A DNA stretch of 55,504 nucleotides from an uncultured Propionibacteriaceae bacterium (lineage in GTDB: Bacteria > Actinomycetota > Actinomycetes > Propionibacteriales > Propionibacteriaceae): contig CALLVV010000045.1 of assembly GCA_938012815.1 (NCBI GenBank), positions 1 through 55,504 of the forward strand. The letters are read 5' to 3'. Positions 31,608 to 40,319 of this stretch are shown piece by piece. A program made the translations under genes and the position numbers. Numbering within the stretch: the stretch's first letter is position 1; every line of letters begins with the position of its first letter. The notes beneath the pieces are model-generated. The model was not told the origin of the DNA. It did not search any database and saw only the letters and a program-made list of their open reading frames with translations.

Positions 31608-32464
31608 GTGTTGTCTCCGTTCTCCAGGTTGTAGGTGGTGGCGCCGTGCTCCCTCAGGTCGGTTGCGGCGGCCTTGTCGGCAGCGCGGTACTCGTGCCGG
31701 AAACCGGGGTGGTACAGGTGGGAGCGTTTGGCGGCGCGGTCGGTGGCCAGGGCCGGGCCGACGAGCACGATCGTGTGCTTCCAGAGTTTGTGTTCCTTCA
31801 TCGTCGCCGACAGGTCCTTCAGCTGGACCCGCCAGATGGCCTCGTCGGGCCAGGTCACGCGGTAGCCGATGATGCACGGCGTCTCCGGGGGGTAGCCGCC
31901 CTCGAGGAGGGCCGCCTCCAGCTGCTTGTTGCGGGCCGCCGACAGGTAGATCGACATCGTCGTGCCGTGGGCCGCGAACGAGCGGATGTTCTCCTTCTCG
32001 GGCATCGGGGTGCGACCGCCCTCGAGGCGGGTGAGGATCATCGACTGCGCGACCTCCGGCAGCGTCAGTTCGGAGTCGACCCGGGCCGCGGTGGCGGAGA
32101 ACGCCGAGATGCCGGGGATCGTCTCGGTGGGGATGCCGATCTGGGCGCACAGGTCGCGCTGCTCCGCCGTCGCCCCGTAGATGTCCGGGTCGCCGGTGTG
32201 GACGCGGGCGACGAGGAGCTTCTCGTCGCGGGCCCGCGTGTACAGCGGCACCAGGTCCTCCAGGGGGATCGATGCGGAGTCGATGACCTCCGCGCCCGGC
32301 TTGTGGTCGGCGACGATCCCGGGATGCACGAGCGACGAGGCCCAGATGATGATGTCGGCCTCGGCGATGACGCGGGCGCCGCGCACGGTGATCAGGTCAT
32401 CGGCCCCGGGGCCTGCCCCGACGAAGACCACCAGGCCTTCCGGGTCGAGTCTCAGTCCGCTCAT
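31604..32464 (-). CDS. cbiF: Cobalt-precorrin-4 C11-methyltransferase
   Basis: 286 residues. Canonical corrin methyltransferase: VVFVGAGPGADDLITVRG for the SAM site, VHTGDPDIYGATAEQ, IPGISAFSATAARVDSELTL and GRTPMPEKENIRSFAAHG, the last two specific for CbiF/CobM. It methylates C11 of cobalt-precorrin-4. GGAGGGAG precedes the ATG at 32464, which overlaps the cbiL stop (ATGA); its own stop overlaps cbiEGH in the same way. A C-terminal extension of about 35 residues after the family core is rich in Arg, Ala and His. Confidence 0.94.
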   Translation of the reverse strand: MSGLRLDPEGLVVFVGAGPGADDLITVRGARVIAEADIIIWASSLVHPGIVADHKPGAEVIDSASIPLEDLVPLYTRARDEKLLVARVHTGDPDIYGATAEQRDLCAQIGIPTETIPGISAFSATAARVDSELTLPEVAQSMILTRLEGGRTPMPEKENIRSFAAHGTTMSIYLSAARNKQLEAALLEGGYPPETPCIIGYRVTWPDEAIWRVQLKDLSATMKEHKLWKHTIVLVGPALATDRAAKRSHLYHPGFRHEYRAADKAAATDLREHGATTYNLENGDNT

Positions 32465-33207
32465 ATTCTCCCTCCGGTGGTGGAACGTCTCGGTGCGGCA
32501 AGGACGGTGCTGAAGTAGGGTGCGCGGTCGGTCACCTCGGACAGGGGCACGAGGTGTTCGGATGGCAACCCGAGGTCGGTGCCGAGGATGGCCTCGCCGA
32601 GGCGGCCCTGCGCATCCAGCACGGCGCGGAGCTCGGCCATTTCGCGGCCGCCCTTGTAGACGACGACGGTGTCGGAGACCTCGCAGACGCGGGCCAGGGT
32701 TTCGGGCCCGACGGTCCACGGCACGAGGGACAGGATCTCCTGGCCCTCGACGAGCGGGGTGCGGCTGGCGGCGGCGATGGCCTGCATGGCGGTGATCCCG
32801 GGAATGACCTCGACCGTGACCTCGACGCGCCGCGACACCAGGTCGCACAGGTACGAGAACGTCGAGAACACCGACGCGTCGCCGACGGTGGCGAACGCGA
32901 CCCGCTTCGCGCCGGCCTCGAACGCCTCGACGGCGGCCGTGGCGGAGGCCTCCCACGCGCTGGCCCGGCGCTGCCCGATGCCGCGGCGCTCGGCCATGGA
33001 GAACGGGATGCGGCGGATCGCGCCGGCCTTGGCGGGCAGGTGGGTCAAGACGATCTCCTCGGCGCGGCCTACGCCACCGGCGCGGGCCTCGGTGCTCGGC
33101 ACGAGGATGACGTCGGCGGCCTCCAGGGCTCGCAACGCCTTCACGGTCACGTGGTCAGGGTCGCCGGGACCCACCCCCACTCCGGACAGGGTGCGGTCAA
33201 CGCTCAT
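32461..33207 (-). CDS. cbiL: Precorrin-2/cobalt-factor II C20-methyltransferase
   Basis: 248 residues. SAM-site motif SGVGVGPGDPDHVTVKALRA, IPFSM and EVIPGITAMQAIAAASRTPL are typical of CbiL/CobI, which adds the C20 methyl group and commits the intermediate to cobalamin. GAGGAGGG lies five nt before the ATG at 33207. First gene of the cbiL-cbiF-cbiEGH-cbiX/sirC operon. The 5' leader contains a cobalamin riboswitch, so the whole operon should be shut down when adenosylcobalamin is abundant. Confidence 0.93.
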   Translation of the reverse strand: MSVDRTLSGVGVGPGDPDHVTVKALRALEAADVILVPSTEARAGGVGRAEEIVLTHLPAKAGAIRRIPFSMAERRGIGQRRASAWEASATAAVEAFEAGAKRVAFATVGDASVFSTFSYLCDLVSRRVEVTVEVIPGITAMQAIAAASRTPLVEGQEILSLVPWTVGPETLARVCEVSDTVVVYKGGREMAELRAVLDAQGRLGEAILGTDLGLPSEHLVPLSEVTDRAPYFSTVLAAPRRSTTGGRI

Positions 33208-33227
33208 GTGGCCCTCCTCGGGTGCTA

Positions 33228-33352
33228 CGCCCGTTCGGTCTTGGCTGGCCCGAAGTGTCTGGCTCCCACCCGGGTGGTCACAGTGGCGGCACCGCTCCGG
33301 ATTCGCACCGGATTCCTTCGTTGTCGGCAAGCTGAATGGTCAGTCGTCGCGG
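33228..33352 (-). promoter_or_regulatory. Cobalamin riboswitch
   Basis: On the minus strand the leader of cbiL contains GAATCCGGTGCGAATCCGGA followed by GCGGTGCCGCCACTGTGACC and, further on, GGGAGCCAGAC. These are the conserved core and B12-box of the cobalamin riboswitch class. A TAGGCT -10 at about 33358-33363 lies just upstream. The 3' part ends 20 nt before the cbiL start codon, so control may work through occlusion of the GAGGAGGG ribosome binding site. Borders are approximate. Confidence 0.9.
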
Positions 33353-33460
33353 GACAGCCTAGCCAGTTCCGGCGCGGAGGTCCTAGCCGAGAGGTCGGGG
33401 CGCGTCCCGGTTGGGGCGTGCCGACCGCCCGTGCTGGCCGACGGGCGGTGATGGCTGCCA

Positions 33461-33466
33461 TAGTCT
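33461..33466 (+). promoter_or_regulatory. -10 box of leaderless cbiC
   Basis: TAGTCT, then seven nt, then the GTG at 33474. A GGAGG close to the start is too near to act as a normal ribosome binding site. Confidence 0.5.
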
Positions 33467-33473
33467 TGGAGGT

Positions 33474-34124
33474 GTGACCAATGACTACATCAAGACCGGT
33501 AGCCCGATCTATGCCCGCTCGTTCGAGATCATCCGGGAGGAGTCGAACCTGGGGCGTTTCCCCGAGGATGTCGAGCCCGTGGTGGTGCGGATGATCCACG
33601 CCGCGGCCGATCCGGCGATCGCCGACCTGATCGCCTTCACGCCGGGTGTCGCCGCCGCCGCCCTCACGGCCCTCGAGACCGGGGCGCCGATCCTGTGTGA
33701 CTCGTCGATGGTCGCCACCGGCATCATCCGCAGCCGCCTGCCCGAGCACACCCGGATCGTCTGCCACATCAAGGACCCCCGCCTGCCCGCGATTGCGGAG
33801 GCGAAGGGTTGCACCAAAACCGCCGCCGCCGTCGACCTGTGGCAGGAGGACGGCCTGCTCGACGGCGCGGTCGTCGCCATCGGCAACGCCCCGACCGCGC
33901 TGTTCAGGGTGCTCGAGGTGATGCGCGAGACCGGAGCAAGGCCCGCCGCGATCATCGGCATCCCCGTCGGTTTCGTGGGCGCCGCGGAGTCGAAGGACGC
34001 GCTGGTCGCCGACGACAGCGGCGTCGAGTACATCACGGTCCTCGGTCGCCGCGGAGGCTCCGCCATGGCGGTCGCCGCGGTGAACGCGATGGCCAGCCGA
34101 GCCGAGACCACGAATGACCGCTGA
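33474..34124 (+). CDS. cbiC: Precorrin-8X methylmutase (cobalt-precorrin-8 isomerase)
   Basis: 216 residues. The enzyme moves the C11 methyl to C12 to give hydrogenobyrinate/cobyrinate. Conserved blocks are SPIYARSFEIIREE, VVRMIHAAADP with the catalytic histidine, ILCDSSMVATGI, and AIIGIPVGFVGAAESKDALV. The start is the GTG at 33474 with a TAGTCT -10 seven nt upstream. It is transcribed divergently from cbiL and has no riboswitch, so control of the two arms differs. The 3' end overlaps cbiD by 11 bp. Confidence 0.94.
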   Translation: MTNDYIKTGSPIYARSFEIIREESNLGRFPEDVEPVVVRMIHAAADPAIADLIAFTPGVAAAALTALETGAPILCDSSMVATGIIRSRLPEHTRIVCHIKDPRLPAIAEAKGCTKTAAAVDLWQEDGLLDGAVVAIGNAPTALFRVLEVMRETGARPAAIIGIPVGFVGAAESKDALVADDSGVEYITVLGRRGGSAMAVAAVNAMASRAETTNDR

Positions 34125-35259
34125 CGCCGATCCCGCCCTGGCCGCGGAGGGACGGGAGGCGCTGCGTCCCCGCGGCCGGAAGGCGCAACTGGAGTCGTCG
34201 CAGCTGAGACCCGGCTGGACGACGGGGGCGTGCGCCTGCGCGGCCGCCACCAGCGCCTTCGTCGCCCTCGAGACGGGCGAGTTTCCCGACCCGGTCGGGA
34301 TCGCGCTGCCCGGCGGACGTGAGGCCGCGTTCGCCCTGACCCAGTGGCACCTACGGCCCGGGCGGGCGATGGCGGCGGTCACGAAGGACGCCGGTGACGA
34401 CCCCGACGTCACCCACGGCGCGGTCGTGCGGGTGGTCGTCGAACCCGGCGAGACCGGCGGCGGCGTGAGGTTCGCGGGCGGTGAGGGCGTCGGCACCGTC
34501 ACCCTGCCGGGGCTGCCGCTGCCGGTGGGGGAGCCGGCCATCAACCCGAAACCCCGCGAGTACATCACCGCCAACATCACCGCCGCCGCCGAGCGCCTCG
34601 GGGTCGCACCCGACGTGCGCGTGACCGTCTCGATCGACGACGGCGCGCGCATCGCCGAGAAGACCTGGAACTCGCGCATCGGCGTACTCGGAGGTTTGAG
34701 TGTCCTGGGCACCACCGGCGTCGTCGTACCCTACTCGTGCTCGGCGTGGATCGCGTCGATCCACCGCGGCATCGACGTCGCCATCGCCACCGGCGCGACG
34801 CGCGCAGCCGCCTGCACCGGATCGACGTCGGAGCGGGTCGCCGAGGAACTGTACCCGGGCATCGAACTGCTCGACATGGGCGACTTCGCCGGCGCCGTCC
34901 TGAAATACCTACGCAAGCACCCGCTGCCCAGGCTCACGATCGTCGGCGGGGTTGCGAAACTCTCCAAACTGGCGGCCGGTTACCTCGACCTGCACTCCCA
35001 CCGCACCCGCATCCAGCCCGCTCATCTGCGCCAACTGGTGGAGGGGGCCGGTGCCTCACCGGAGCTGGCCGACGCGATCGGAGAGGTCGCGACCGTCGCC
35101 CACGCCGTCACCCTCGCCGGTGAGGCCGGCATCGACCTGCCACGGCTGATCGCGGATTCGGCGCGCGACGAGGCGCTGGCGGTCCTCGGCGGGGCGCCGG
35201 TGGAAGTGGAGATCGTCGTGATCGACCGCGCCGGCACGATCCTCGCGAGGGCCCACTGA
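34114..35259 (+). CDS. cbiD: Cobalt-precorrin-5B C1-methyltransferase
   Basis: 381 residues. CbiD is the anaerobic-pathway C1-methyltransferase and its presence marks the cobalt-early route. Motifs: LRPGWTTGACACAAATSAF near the N-terminus, KDAGDDPDVTHGA, INPKPREYI, GVLGGLSVLGTTGVV and GGVAKLSKLAAGYLDLHS. An N-terminal extension of about 30 residues precedes the family core. The ATG at 34114 overlaps cbiC, so translation is coupled. cbiT, cbiJ/cobK and cbiA are not in the window and must lie elsewhere. A double hairpin follows the stop (35300-35333). Confidence 0.94.
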   Translation: MTADADPALAAEGREALRPRGRKAQLESSQLRPGWTTGACACAAATSAFVALETGEFPDPVGIALPGGREAAFALTQWHLRPGRAMAAVTKDAGDDPDVTHGAVVRVVVEPGETGGGVRFAGGEGVGTVTLPGLPLPVGEPAINPKPREYITANITAAAERLGVAPDVRVTVSIDDGARIAEKTWNSRIGVLGGLSVLGTTGVVVPYSCSAWIASIHRGIDVAIATGATRAAACTGSTSERVAEELYPGIELLDMGDFAGAVLKYLRKHPLPRLTIVGGVAKLSKLAAGYLDLHSHRTRIQPAHLRQLVEGAGASPELADAIGEVATVAHAVTLAGEAGIDLPRLIADSARDEALAVLGGAPVEVEIVVIDRAGTILARAH

Positions 35260-35299
35260 CCTGCACGACTCCAGAGGAGCACGGGCCGGCCGGATGACG

Positions 35300-35333
35300 T
35301 TGCCGGGGTGCTCCCCGGCCCCACCGCCGGCAA
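35300..35333 (+). terminator. Hairpin after cbiD
   Basis: TTGCCGG (35300-35306) and CCGGCAA (35327-35333) enclose a second stem CCGGGG-TGCT-CCCCGG (35303-35318). Two alternative structures 40 nt after the cbiD stop; no T-run. Confidence 0.55.
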
Positions 35334-35371
35334 TGAGATGACTGGAACATGGCGATACACGTGCACGATGA

Positions 35372-35390
35372 TGAGGTTAGGCAAAACTTC
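35372..35390 (+). promoter_or_regulatory. Candidate DtxR/IdeR iron box before irtA
   Basis: TGAGGTTAGGCAAAACTTC matches the 19-bp iron-box consensus TTAGGTTAGGCTAACCTAA at 14 positions. It sits 16 nt before the proposed GTG start, where a bound repressor would block transcription under iron sufficiency. Confidence 0.5.
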
Positions 35391-35405
35391 CTGAAGGGAT
35401 CAGTC

Positions 35406-37913
35406 GTGGGTAAGGGGATTCAGGGGGCGGTGCTCAAGGGCCTCGGGGCGAAGGAGCACGTGTTGACGGTGACGGGGCGCGAATACCGCGCGGACCACTT
35501 CGTGCGCGTGTTCCTCCACTCCGACACTCTGCTCACTCCTGAGGGGGAGGCGCCCGGGAACTGGGTGCGTGCCTGGTTTCCGGATCCGGATGGTGGAGCG
35601 AAACAGTTCCAACGGGGTTACACCCTCGCCGAGGCGGATCCGGGGACCGGGGAGTTCGCGATTGATTTTGTCATTCATCATCCAATGGGCCCTGCTGCTT
35701 ACTGGGCCACGACGTGTAAGCCGGGCGATCAGATCGTGGCGATGCGTTTCGGTGAGGAGCCCTTCGAGCTGCTCGATCCGGCGCCCGGAGGGTATCTCTT
35801 CCTGGGTGACCTGGCGTCCTATCCGGCGATCCACGCCTTGGCGTCCTCGATCCCACCGGAGCATCCCGTCGTGGTGTATCTGGAACAGCACGACGAGCGT
35901 GACGTCGAGCTGCCGCTGCCGGAGGGGCCGAACGTCGAAGCCCGCTGGGTGGAGGATTTGCCCGACGGTCAGGGGCTGGCGCAGGCCATTTCCGGGCGGG
36001 ACTGGACCGGCTGGTACGCCTGGGTCACCGCTGAGTCCCTCGCGACCCGGCGTGCCCGCACCCCGCTGGAACGCGAGTTCGGGTTGAACCGGGCCACGCT
36101 CCATGCCCAGGCCTACTGGGTGAAGGGGCGTGCCATGGGTAAATCGCGCGTCCTGGAGCAGGCCGCTCAGCAACAGGAACCGCAACCCGTAGGGACGGCA
36201 ACCGCTTCTCCCACCCCGGAGCGGGTCTTGGCCCCGGCCCGCGCGGCGTTGGTCGTGGGTGGCCTGGCGCAGGCTCTGCTCGCCGTGGTGCAGATCGTGC
36301 CGTTCATTCTGTTCGCCGAGGTGGCCCGGCTTTTCCTGCGTGGCGCCGGAGTGGGTGAGTTCGTCGCGGTGGGGGTTGCGGCCCTGCTGGTCATGGCTCT
36401 GAGCGCTACCGGCACCGCGGTGTTGCTGTTCGGCATGCACCTCTACGATGCCCGGTTCGCCGCTGCGTTGCGGCGGCGTCTGATGGACAAGTTGAGCACG
36501 CTACCGCTGGGTTGGTTCACCAACCGCAAGGCGGCGGATGTGAAAACCCTGGTCGGTGACGACGTGGCCGCGCTGCACTACGTGGTCACCCATTCGGTGC
36601 TCGATCTCGTGGCTGCGGTCGTCACGCCGGTAGCGACCCTGGGGTACCTGTTCGCGGTGCAGTGGCGGCTCGCCCTGGTGTTGCTGCTCCCGTTGGTGGT
36701 GTTCCTGGTTGTGATGATCCGGATCTCGCGGCGCGACGCCGACAAGAACGCTCTCGTGCAGCGCACCTCGGCGCTGGCCTCAGGGCAGGCGCAGACCTTC
36801 CTCAGCACGATCGACCAAGCCCGGGTGTTCGGTCCAAGGGCCGTCGTCGACCTGCCGGAGACGCTGTGCCGGATGGGTGATGTCGTGGAGCGGTGGCAGC
36901 GGGAAACCTCGCTGGCGAAAACCCAGGCGGTCATGATCAACCGCCCGACTACGGTGCTGGGCCTGCTGGTGCTGGCCGGGTGGGCGTTCATCTCGGCGGG
37001 TTGGATGCGTCCCGAGGAGCTGATCGTCTTCCTGATCGTGGGTACCTCGTGCGGGGCCCAGTTGATCGGGATCGCGTCGGGCATCGGCATCCTGACGCAG
37101 TCCTTCGCGGCCCGCGACTCCCTGGAATGGCTGCTCGGCACACCAGGTCTGGCTTCCCTTGAGAACCGATCCGCTCCCCCGGGGCACGTTCGGTTCTCGG
37201 GTGTCAGGTTCGGCTACGGGGCGGGGCCGACGGTGCTGCCGGCCCTGGACCTGGAACTCCGGCCCGGGCAGGTCACCGCGCTGGTCGGTCCCTCCGGAGC
37301 GGGTAAGTCGACGGTGGCAGCGCTGCTGGCGCGGATGTGGGACCCGCAAGCGGGAACCATCAGCATCGACGGCGTCGACATCCGCGGCCTCTCCTCCGAT
37401 GAGCTGTACGCAAAGGTCGCGATCCTGCTGCAGGACGTGCAGCTGCTGCGGGCCAGCGTGCGCGACAACATCGCCCTGAGCCGACCGGAGGCCACCGAAG
37501 AGCAGATACGGGCGACAGCAGAGGCGGCCCAGATCCACGAGCGCATCATGCAGCTGCCGCAGGGCTACGACACCATCGTCGACAACACCCGGCTCTCCGG
37601 CGGGGAACGTCAACGCATCGGGATCGCCCGGACGCTGCTGGCCGACACCCCGATCGTGGTCCTGGACGAGGCCACCGCCGCCGCCGACCCGGACTCCGAG
37701 TGGGCGATCCGTCAAGGACTGGACCGCCTGCTCACGGGACGCACCGTGCTCATGATCGCCCACCGGCTCCACACCGTACGGGACGCCGACCGGATCATCG
37801 TGCTGCGAGACGGCACCATCGCCGAATCCGGCACCCATCAGGAACTACTCGACCGGGACGGAACCTACGCCGAGTTGTGGCGCGCCGGCTCCGGACATGA
37901 AGGGAGCCGGTGA
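35406..37913 (+). CDS. irtA: IrtA-like siderophore importer/reductase: SIP domain fused to ABC half-transporter
   Basis: 835 residues. The first 250 form an FAD-binding siderophore-interacting domain (LTVTGREYRADHFVRVFL, YLFLGDLASYPAIHAL). Then comes an ABC exporter-fold membrane domain (about 265-560, six helices) and a nucleotide-binding domain with GPSGAGKSTVAAL, LSGGERQRIGIA and IVVLDEATAAADPDSE. This is the domain order of mycobacterial IrtA, which with IrtB imports Fe-siderophore and reduces the iron. I place the start at the GTG 35406 (GKGIQGAVLKGLGAKEH is the family N-terminus; GAAGGG lies upstream). The in-frame ATG at 35349 would put the candidate iron box inside the gene. Confidence 0.88.
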   Translation: MGKGIQGAVLKGLGAKEHVLTVTGREYRADHFVRVFLHSDTLLTPEGEAPGNWVRAWFPDPDGGAKQFQRGYTLAEADPGTGEFAIDFVIHHPMGPAAYWATTCKPGDQIVAMRFGEEPFELLDPAPGGYLFLGDLASYPAIHALASSIPPEHPVVVYLEQHDERDVELPLPEGPNVEARWVEDLPDGQGLAQAISGRDWTGWYAWVTAESLATRRARTPLEREFGLNRATLHAQAYWVKGRAMGKSRVLEQAAQQQEPQPVGTATASPTPERVLAPARAALVVGGLAQALLAVVQIVPFILFAEVARLFLRGAGVGEFVAVGVAALLVMALSATGTAVLLFGMHLYDARFAAALRRRLMDKLSTLPLGWFTNRKAADVKTLVGDDVAALHYVVTHSVLDLVAAVVTPVATLGYLFAVQWRLALVLLLPLVVFLVVMIRISRRDADKNALVQRTSALASGQAQTFLSTIDQARVFGPRAVVDLPETLCRMGDVVERWQRETSLAKTQAVMINRPTTVLGLLVLAGWAFISAGWMRPEELIVFLIVGTSCGAQLIGIASGIGILTQSFAARDSLEWLLGTPGLASLENRSAPPGHVRFSGVRFGYGAGPTVLPALDLELRPGQVTALVGPSGAGKSTVAALLARMWDPQAGTISIDGVDIRGLSSDELYAKVAILLQDVQLLRASVRDNIALSRPEATEEQIRATAEAAQIHERIMQLPQGYDTIVDNTRLSGGERQRIGIARTLLADTPIVVLDEATAAADPDSEWAIRQGLDRLLTGRTVLMIAHRLHTVRDADRIIVLRDGTIAESGTHQELLDRDGTYAELWRAGSGHEGSR

Positions 37914-39628
37914 TGCTGCGACACCTGCACGCCATCACGAACAGGCGCGACTTCTGGGCCTATCTGGTCCTGGCCGTCGCCTCCGCGACGCTCCAGGCGG
38001 GCGCTGTCCTGGTGCTGTTTCCCCTGGGCAGGTCCCTGTTCGGCGAATCCCCGGCCAGCGGCGCCCCGTGGGTGGCGGCGCTGCTGGGGCTGATCATCGC
38101 AGCCTGGGGCATGGACGTGCTCGCCGCCCGACGCGGGCTGCGTCTCGGGATCAGCGTGATGCGCACCATCCAGCAGCGCACCCCCGAAGCGGTCCTGGCG
38201 TGGCCCGAGATGACCCCACAGCGGGCCGCGACGCTGCGCACCCTGATGGCCGATGGAGCCACCGAGGCCACGTCCGGGGTGATCCTGCTGGTAACCCCGG
38301 TGATAACCGCCGCGGCTTTCACGCTGGCGCTGGGATTGGGGCTTCTGCCCGTCTCGCCTCTCGTCGGGGTGGTCACACTGGCCGGCGGGATCCTGGCGCT
38401 GGTGGCATTGCGGGCCGGCACCGCCCTGGAGGCGCGGGCCCAGCGCGCCTATACGGCGGCAACCGAGGAACTCGACGACCGGCTCTTCGAGTTCGCCTGG
38501 GCCCAGCCGTCACTGCGCACGGCACGCAACCTGTCCCTGGGGAACCGGTTGGTCACCAATGCCATCGGGAAAACCCGGGGCCGGGTGCTGAAACTCCTGC
38601 TGTGGCAGATCCCCGGTGAGTTCCTGTTCAGCCTCGTGCTGCAGGTGGTGCTGTTCGGTTTCGGTCTCACGGCGTGGCTGGCCCTCGACTCCGGTGTGAT
38701 CGACGCGATCACCGCCGCCACCCTGATCATCGTGCTGCTGCGGGTCCTGGAACAGGTCACCACGGTGGCGGGCACCGTCGCCGGAGTCGTCGCGATCAAC
38801 CGCAACCTCCAGGAGGTCCGGGCCATCGTCGAGACCACCCCGATCAACCCCTCGCCTCCCATGTCCGAGGCGCCGCACCTGCGGGCCCGGAACCTGAAAC
38901 TGACCCACCCCGACGGCACCGTCGGACTCGCGGACGTGAACCTGGACCTGGCGCCGGGAACGGTCACCGTGGTGATCGGCGGCTCCGGGTCGGGCAAAAC
39001 CACCCTCATCAGAACCCTGGCTGGATTGAGCACCCCCGACACGGGCACCATCACACTGGGTAGCGGCGACAACCCGGCCGAGGCCACGACGAACCAGCTG
39101 CGGGGCAACGCAGCCATGGTCTTCCAGGACACGGTCCTGGCCGACGCGTCCCTGCGGGACAACCTGCTGGCCGTCAACCCGAACCTCACCCAGACAGATC
39201 TCGACCGCATCGCGGAAGCCGCCATGCTCACCCCCATCCTGAAACAGGCACCGGCGGGCTGGGACACACCGGTGGGTGAACTGGGCGGCCAGCTCTCCGG
39301 CGGAGAACGACAACGGGTGGGCATCGCTCGTGCCCTGGTGAAAAAAGCCCCCCTGCTCCTGATCGACGAGGCCACCTCGGCTCTCGATGTCCGCAACGAA
39401 CACGCCATCGTGGACAGCATCAAACAAATCCGCCACAACCACACCACCGTGGTGGTGACCCACCGGCCCGCGATGCTGGAACTCGCCGATGTCGTCATCA
39501 TGATGCGCGAAGGACGCATCACCGAGCAAGGCACCCCGGCCGATCTGGCTGCGGCATCCGGGGAATACTCACGATTTCTCCAGGAATGGCGAGCAGCCGC
39601 GCAGTGGAGTCTCTGGACAACACGGTGA
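37913..39628 (+). CDS. irtB: IrtB-like ABC half-transporter
   Basis: 571 residues. Six-helix exporter-type membrane domain, then a nucleotide-binding domain with GGSGSGKTTLIRTL, LSGGERQRVGIARAL, LLLIDEATSALD and the H-loop VVVTHRPAMLE. It is the heterodimer partner of the preceding IrtA-like protein. The ATG at 37913 overlaps the irtA stop (TGATG) and follows AAGGGAG by six nt. The stop codon (39626-39628) lies inside the left arm of palindromic element B, which probably ends transcription. The siderophore taken up is not known; no siderophore synthesis genes are in the window. Confidence 0.9.
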   Translation: MLRHLHAITNRRDFWAYLVLAVASATLQAGAVLVLFPLGRSLFGESPASGAPWVAALLGLIIAAWGMDVLAARRGLRLGISVMRTIQQRTPEAVLAWPEMTPQRAATLRTLMADGATEATSGVILLVTPVITAAAFTLALGLGLLPVSPLVGVVTLAGGILALVALRAGTALEARAQRAYTAATEELDDRLFEFAWAQPSLRTARNLSLGNRLVTNAIGKTRGRVLKLLLWQIPGEFLFSLVLQVVLFGFGLTAWLALDSGVIDAITAATLIIVLLRVLEQVTTVAGTVAGVVAINRNLQEVRAIVETTPINPSPPMSEAPHLRARNLKLTHPDGTVGLADVNLDLAPGTVTVVIGGSGSGKTTLIRTLAGLSTPDTGTITLGSGDNPAEATTNQLRGNAAMVFQDTVLADASLRDNLLAVNPNLTQTDLDRIAEAAMLTPILKQAPAGWDTPVGELGGQLSGGERQRVGIARALVKKAPLLLIDEATSALDVRNEHAIVDSIKQIRHNHTTVVVTHRPAMLELADVVIMMREGRITEQGTPADLAAASGEYSRFLQEWRAAAQWSLWTTR

Positions 39629-39692
39629 CGCAGCGCTCAACGCGGAAAACGCCCCATTCCGCGCCCGGAAACGCGTCGGGCGCTGCGCAACC
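39624..39692. repeat. Dispersed palindromic element, copy B
   Basis: Arms GGTGACGCAGCGCTCAAC (39624-39641) and GTCGGGCGCTGCGCAACC (39675-39692). The centre (GCGGAAAACGCC...CGCGCCCGGAAAC) matches copy A in reverse orientation. The irtB stop codon lies in the left arm; the next gene is convergent. Confidence 0.8.
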
Positions 39693-39706
39693 GGGGAAAC
39701 CTCGTT

Positions 39707-40111
39707 CTACTTCCTGTGGATCGTGAAGGTCTGCTCGAACGTGTCGGTTTCCGGGACCTGAACCGGGAACTCTTCCTTCTGGTAGATCTGGTGTTTGTCG
39801 CAGTTGACGGTGATGTGCTGCGAGCCGCGGCGGATTCCGATGGAGAACATTCCCGAGGCGTCCGTGACGATGGCCGGTTCCCTCGTTTCCCCCCTGATCT
39901 CGATGTTGCAGTCCGCGATCGGCTCGCCGTTCTCGTCGAGGACCGTGCCCTTCAGTTCGGCGCCGGGTTTCTTCCCACTGGGCTGGGGATCGGTGTTGCT
40001 GATGGGGCTGGGTTGCTCGGGTCCGCTGGAGGGGGTCGCGGGGACGGTGGTGGAGCAGCCGAGCAGGCAGAGCGCCGGCAGCAGTCCCGTGATGATGTGC
40101 CTGGTGTTCAT
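39707..40111 (-). CDS. Lipoprotein with carboxypeptidase-regulatory-like domain
   Basis: 134 residues. A lipoprotein signal peptide with lipobox LCLLGC makes Cys19 the lipidated residue. A Pro/Ser-rich spacer follows (residues 20-50), then a single beta-sandwich of the CarboxypepD_reg type (GTVLDENGEPIADCNIEIRG, TDASGMFSIGI). Such proteins are anchored on the outer face of the membrane and bind cell-wall or matrix components; no enzymatic motif is seen. The ATG at 40111 follows GAGGCGAG. It is convergent with irtB, so a link to iron uptake is not implied. Confidence 0.8.
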   Translation of the reverse strand: MNTRHIITGLLPALCLLGCSTTVPATPSSGPEQPSPISNTDPQPSGKKPGAELKGTVLDENGEPIADCNIEIRGETREPAIVTDASGMFSIGIRRGSQHITVNCDKHQIYQKEEFPVQVPETDTFEQTFTIHRK

Positions 40112-40307
40112 GTTCTCGCCTCGTTCCGGTTCTCGGGTCGATGGGGAGATGCCCCGGTGTTCCCGGTCCGCTGGGTCGTGCGCAGCGGGACGCCGTGTTC
40201 TCGACGCTAAGCGCCGGTGAGGACGAAGTCAAGGAACTCCGGGGCGGGTCTGCAAGGGGCCGGGAGAACTTGGTTCGTGAATGCCACGAACGCCCGCGCG
40301 GAGGTTC

Positions 40308-40313
40308 TATGGT
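40308..40313 (+). promoter_or_regulatory. -10 box of a leaderless methyltransferase gene
   Basis: TATGGT, six nt, then the ATG at 40320; no Shine-Dalgarno. Confidence 0.55.
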
Positions 40314-40319
40314 GTCGGC

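Noticed and set aside
35349..35405. N-terminal extension of IrtA from the ATG at 35349
   Set aside because: The 19 extra residues do not resemble the family, the region contains a candidate iron box, and a better start with GAAGGG lies at 35406.
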